A stretch of DNA of 64,000 nucleotides from DASRHT01 sp035293765 (GTDB lineage Bacteria; Chloroflexota; Ktedonobacteria; Ktedonobacterales; Ktedonobacteraceae), in the NCBI GenBank assembly GCA_035293765.1, contig DATGMF010000084.1, positions 15,450-79,449 of the forward strand. Direction: 5' to 3'. Below the pieces are notes generated by a model. It saw only the letters and a list, made by a program, of their open reading frames with translations, had not been told where the DNA came from and did not search any database. The position numbers and the translations under genes were made by a program. Positions within the stretch are counted from its first letter, which is position 1; each line of letters begins with the position of its first letter. Positions 61,356-64,000 of this stretch are shown piece by piece.

Positions 61356-62243
61356 TTATTCTGCCTCGGCGACTCCGATCTCTGCATCGGTCGCCTGGTA
61401 GACCTGTTCAAGCGTCTTGCCGCGAACGCGTTCAAGAATAGCCATGCGTTTCTGGAACTGGAAGTGCGCGGCATTGATAAATTCGGGGTTAGGTACCTCA
61501 GGAGTGACCTGAAAGCGGGAGATCAGCTCGTTCATCTGCTCCTCCACCTGGGACCAGAGCGACGGTTGCTCGGCCAGCAGGCGAGAGACCAGAAAAGTGC
61601 CGTAGGCGATGTGCCTGGACTCGTCGCGTTTGATATATCCCAGCCCTTCTCGCAGCCCTGGCATCATCCCGGTCTGGTCAAGCAAAGATGCGAAACGCTG
61701 ATAGCCTGCTTCCGCCAATACACCTTCGATAAACATATTGTAAAGGACCGAGGCCCTGAGCTGGGCGGCTGGTGATTGATCGGTGATCAGAGCGCCCATT
61801 ACTTCTGAGAGGTCGTCGCTAAAGAGGTCGCGACCTGTCGCGTTGCCGCCCGCGCGATATTCATGAAGATCTTCGCTTACCTCTGCGACTTCATCGAGGA
61901 AGCGGCGGAAGAATTCCGTGTGTTTGGCCTCTTCCCAGAGAAAGGTGGTCAGGAACATTTCCTCTTCCAGGCGGCCCTCTTTTGCCATTACCAGGATCAG
62001 GGGCAACAGATCAAGCGTAACCGCTTCTTCACCGGCTTGAAAGCCAACGATCAAGCGTAGCACACCTTCTCGCCGGTCCTCTGGAATTTGCTGCCAGTGC
62101 AGCCGATCTTGCGTCAAATCAATGCTGCGCGGGTCCCAGACGCCTAGTCTTTTCGCCTTGTGATAGAGACGCATGGGGGGGATATCATGGCGCAGTCCAC
62201 CATTTTTTAGCGTGCTATAGGATCGGCGTTGCGATGTTGTCAT
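61356..62243 (-). CDS. R2-like ligand-binding oxidase (R2lox)
   Basis: A protein of 295 residues with the ferritin-like fold of ribonucleotide reductase R2. AGEEAVTLDLLP, FLWEEAKHTEFF, YNMFIEGVLAEAGY and KRDESRHIAYG give the six metal ligands plus the Val and Tyr that form the ether cross-link in R2lox. The family has a Mn/Fe centre and binds a long-chain lipid-like ligand; its reaction is not settled. GAGAAGGAGC precedes the ATG. No nrdA gene lies nearby, in keeping with R2lox rather than a reductase subunit. Confidence 0.9.
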   Translation of the reverse strand: MTTSQRRSYSTLKNGGLRHDIPPMRLYHKAKRLGVWDPRSIDLTQDRLHWQQIPEDRREGVLRLIVGFQAGEEAVTLDLLPLILVMAKEGRLEEEMFLTTFLWEEAKHTEFFRRFLDEVAEVSEDLHEYRAGGNATGRDLFSDDLSEVMGALITDQSPAAQLRASVLYNMFIEGVLAEAGYQRFASLLDQTGMMPGLREGLGYIKRDESRHIAYGTFLVSRLLAEQPSLWSQVEEQMNELISRFQVTPEVPNPEFINAAHFQFQKRMAILERVRGKTLEQVYQATDAEIGVAEAE

Positions 62244-62378
62244 AAGAGATGCTCCTTCTCTGTTGAATGCTTGGGAAACAAATCTGACCAGAATATGTTG
62301 TTATTGAGCCTTTTCGCTAATAAAAGGCGGCAGTTTCTGCTACAGGTGTCGATTACCTTTACTTCTGTCGCTATTTCT

Positions 62379-62407
62379 ACGATAATATGTGGAATGGAGA
62401 GTGTCAA
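62379..62407 (-). promoter_or_regulatory. Candidate promoter of the R2lox gene
   Basis: TTGACA (62402-62407), a 17-bp spacer and TATCGT (62379-62384) read leftward toward the R2lox gene; TATTAT at 62382-62387 is an alternative -10 with a short spacer. Confidence 0.4.
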
Positions 62408-62461
62408 GGAACAAAAATGCTTCGGGTGTTAGATAATCGACACTGGAACGGAATTTGTCTA

Positions 62462-63829
62462 TCAATTCACCTTCGGCTCCAGCCTCGGGCTTTTTACCTC
62501 TGGACTCCACCGCAATTCTGCATACCTTCGCAGGCGTGCAGCTTTGGCTTCACGGTCCGAAGCATCAGGGGCCATTGACAACAGCCCCGTCGTACTCCAA
62601 TCCTGTCGAAGTACGAGCGTTCGCATCACCACATTTCTTGCACCCACTAGATCAGCGTGCAGGATATACCTACACTTTACGTTCTGACACATAAAAAGCA
62701 ATCCTTTGTGTGGTCGGTTCTTATCGGCAGTATAGCCGCACATTGGGCAACTCTTTGAAGTATAATCCGCATCGACCTTAATGGCAAGGGACCCTGAAAG
62801 CGCCGCTTTGTAACTGATGAGGGTGTGCAGTTCGGCAAAGGACCACTGTGAATACACCCGGTTGGACTTGCGCGCCTTTGGCGACACAGGCTCGTATCCT
62901 TTGCCGTTCTTCTTGCGTTTGCGCTTCCGGCGCTTCGTGCGGTCTCGAATACCGGTCAACTGTTCCAGGCCGACTAAAGTATGAGGATGCTCTCTCATGA
63001 TCTGGGTGGCAATCTGGTGGTTGGCTTGCATTTTCAACCGTCTCTCTCGCAGCCCGATGCGTCTCATGCGTCGTTTCGCGCCGCGAGTGCCTTTTTTCTG
63101 CAAGCGTTTGCGCAATCGCGCATAGTGGTTGGCTTTGTGTCGCGTTCGTTTGCCTGAGTAAAAGGTGGCCTTGCCTGCTGCGGTGGAGGTGACCGCGAGA
63201 TACCGAACACCGACATCGACGCCGACGACCTCGCTGAGATCGTCACAGGAGGGGTCAGGCAACGTGATCGCTAAGGACACGAGCAAATAGAATTGTTTTC
63301 TGGGCTGGTCGTACCAGAGCTTGGCATCACCAACGCGGGCGATGTGGCCTCCTTGCTGGATGAGCAGCAGATGCTTATAATAGCCCTGGTACGGCACACT
63401 GATACGCCCGTTCAGCGTGCCGATACTGACCCTGCTCTCGCACTGAAAGGTATAATCCCGCTCATAGGTATACTGCACCGTGGGCGAGCTATATTTAGGA
63501 GGCTTGTCCAGCCCCTTAAAGCGTTTCTTGGTGATCTTCAGGCGGCGATGCTCCCGATTGTTGAGCAGCTTGGTCCAGAGTCCCTTATAGGTGGCAGCGA
63601 CCTGCCGTTCCACGCTGCACGCCAGTTGCGAGGGCAGACGATACCGTGCGCGTAGCTCGGCATACATCCCTTTGTGGATCTTCGTCACACTGCTGGTTTT
63701 GCCGTGGGCAAAGGCGTACTGGCTCACCGCATTGAGGCCATCACGATAGGCCAGTTGCGTCTCGCGTAACGCACGATGCTGCTCTGGCGTGGTCGTGAGT
63801 TTCAGTTTGGCGGTGATGATCTGCTTCAT
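62462..63829 (-). CDS. tnpB: TnpB, IS200/IS605-type RNA-guided nuclease
   Basis: A protein of 455 residues. The RuvC acidic residues are in VGVDVGVRYLAVTS, VGLEQLTGI and LHADLVGARNVVMR. A zinc finger shows CPMCG and a later CQNVKC. A basic stretch (KRRKRKRKKNGKG) lies between them. TnpB uses a guide RNA from the transposon's right end to cut DNA next to a short motif. On the minus strand the right end and guide RNA should lie around the gene's 3' end, near 62.4-62.6 kb. No TnpA was found in the window. GAAGGATTGCC precedes the ATG. Confidence 0.92.
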   Translation of the reverse strand: MKQIITAKLKLTTTPEQHRALRETQLAYRDGLNAVSQYAFAHGKTSSVTKIHKGMYAELRARYRLPSQLACSVERQVAATYKGLWTKLLNNREHRRLKITKKRFKGLDKPPKYSSPTVQYTYERDYTFQCESRVSIGTLNGRISVPYQGYYKHLLLIQQGGHIARVGDAKLWYDQPRKQFYLLVSLAITLPDPSCDDLSEVVGVDVGVRYLAVTSTAAGKATFYSGKRTRHKANHYARLRKRLQKKGTRGAKRRMRRIGLRERRLKMQANHQIATQIMREHPHTLVGLEQLTGIRDRTKRRKRKRKKNGKGYEPVSPKARKSNRVYSQWSFAELHTLISYKAALSGSLAIKVDADYTSKSCPMCGYTADKNRPHKGLLFMCQNVKCRYILHADLVGARNVVMRTLVLRQDWSTTGLLSMAPDASDREAKAARLRRYAELRWSPEVKSPRLEPKVN

Positions 63830-63890
63830 GGCAATCCTTCAATACGGGAGGAGCGTGCCATCACTCCTCAGCTTTTCATCTCTGACGTGG

Positions 63891-63920
63891 GGAGAAGGGT
63901 ACCGCCTGATACCCTTCTCC
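63891..63920. other. Hairpin upstream of tnpB
   Basis: GGAGAAGGGTA (63891-63901) and TACCCTTCTCC (63910-63920) form an 11-bp stem with an 8-nt loop. It could be a subterminal hairpin of the left transposon end, or a terminator for the partial gene to its right; there is no T run. Confidence 0.5.
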
Positions 63921-63927
63921 TGGGACA

Positions 63928-64000
63928 TTATTCGTTGCTCGTCTGCTTGAACAGGTCGTTCAGGCATTGCATCAACCGGTACGCCTCAGTCGCATCTAAG
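63928..64000 (-). CDS. C-terminal end of an unidentified protein (truncated by window edge)
   Basis: A minus-strand frame is open from the right edge and ends at TAA (63928-63930), giving the last 23 residues, including EAYRLMQCLNDLFKQ. The fragment is too short to name; a transposase or an unrelated gene are equally possible. A hairpin follows 8 bp after the stop. Confidence 0.35.
   Translation of the reverse strand, partial: LDATEAYRLMQCLNDLFKQTSNE

Overview
The window looks like a chromosomal segment of a Chloroflexota bacterium, most plausibly a Ktedonobacteria-type organism. This is inferred from gene content: zinc-ribbon proteins beside a GlmL-like ATPase, a zinc-ribbon/Ser-Thr kinase/beta-propeller fusion with an FRD catalytic loop, DUF3090, a soluble GAF chemoreceptor and an R2-like oxidase. 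No rRNA gene was available to confirm it. DNA is moderately GC-rich, Shine-Dalgarno sites are strong (often ATCAGGAGG), and no tRNA, rRNA or CRISPR array was seen.

Layout. 1-8.3 kb: minus-strand genes for a membrane-anchored alpha/beta hydrolase (runs off the left edge), DNA polymerase III delta, an MprF-type protein, DUF92 and a RusA resolvase. 8.4-12.9 kb: a three-gene plus-strand module (zinc ribbon with repeated LPxW motifs, GlmL-like ATPase, KOW-ended protein) whose function is unknown. 13.0-16.0 kb: a palindrome carrying perfect DnaA boxes, gpmI, and a secreted glycine-rich protein. 16.1-23.7 kb: the complete F-type ATP synthase operon atpZ-B-E-F-H-A-G-D-C. 23.7-29.7 kb: two glycosyltransferases, a 2-hydroxyacid dehydrogenase and DUF3090. 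30.0-35.1 kb: FakB/FakA/Asp23 operon, divergent rpmB, rlmN. 35.1-38.3 kb: an Rpn-family nuclease, a putative aminoglycoside-resistance-type 16S rRNA methyltransferase and a divergent tRNA-guanine transglycosylase. 38.4-45.5 kb: tldD-pmbA, cvpA, hflX and a soluble chemoreceptor. 46.2-54.9 kb: dppA, upp, a heptose/TagA/MurJ envelope cluster and an aldehyde dehydrogenase. 55.2-61.3 kb: a protein kinase with a propeller, a frameshifted chromate transporter and an ABC exporter. 61.4-64.0 kb: R2-like ligand-binding oxidase and a TnpB gene.

The most unusual signal is a dispersed element of roughly 75-115 bp, seen at least seven times (near 3.2, 11.8, 12.9, 19.0, 25.7, 48.6 and 51.3 kb). Read on one strand, five copies carry a near-consensus sigma70 promoter (TTGAC[A/T], 16-17 bp, TATACT or TACCCT), followed by a foldable stretch of about 60 nt ending in GAGG-TACTGAAA. 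Four copies abut or overlap the stop codon of the gene next to them, so their promoter would fire antisense into that gene; others face genes in sense. It behaves like a mobile promoter plus small-RNA cassette. Other repeats include a MITE-like hairpin element at 48.4 kb, a 32-nt inverted-repeat element at 6.0-6.25 kb, GTAGGGGC hairpins and a 60-bp tandem repeat that supplies the end of a coding region.
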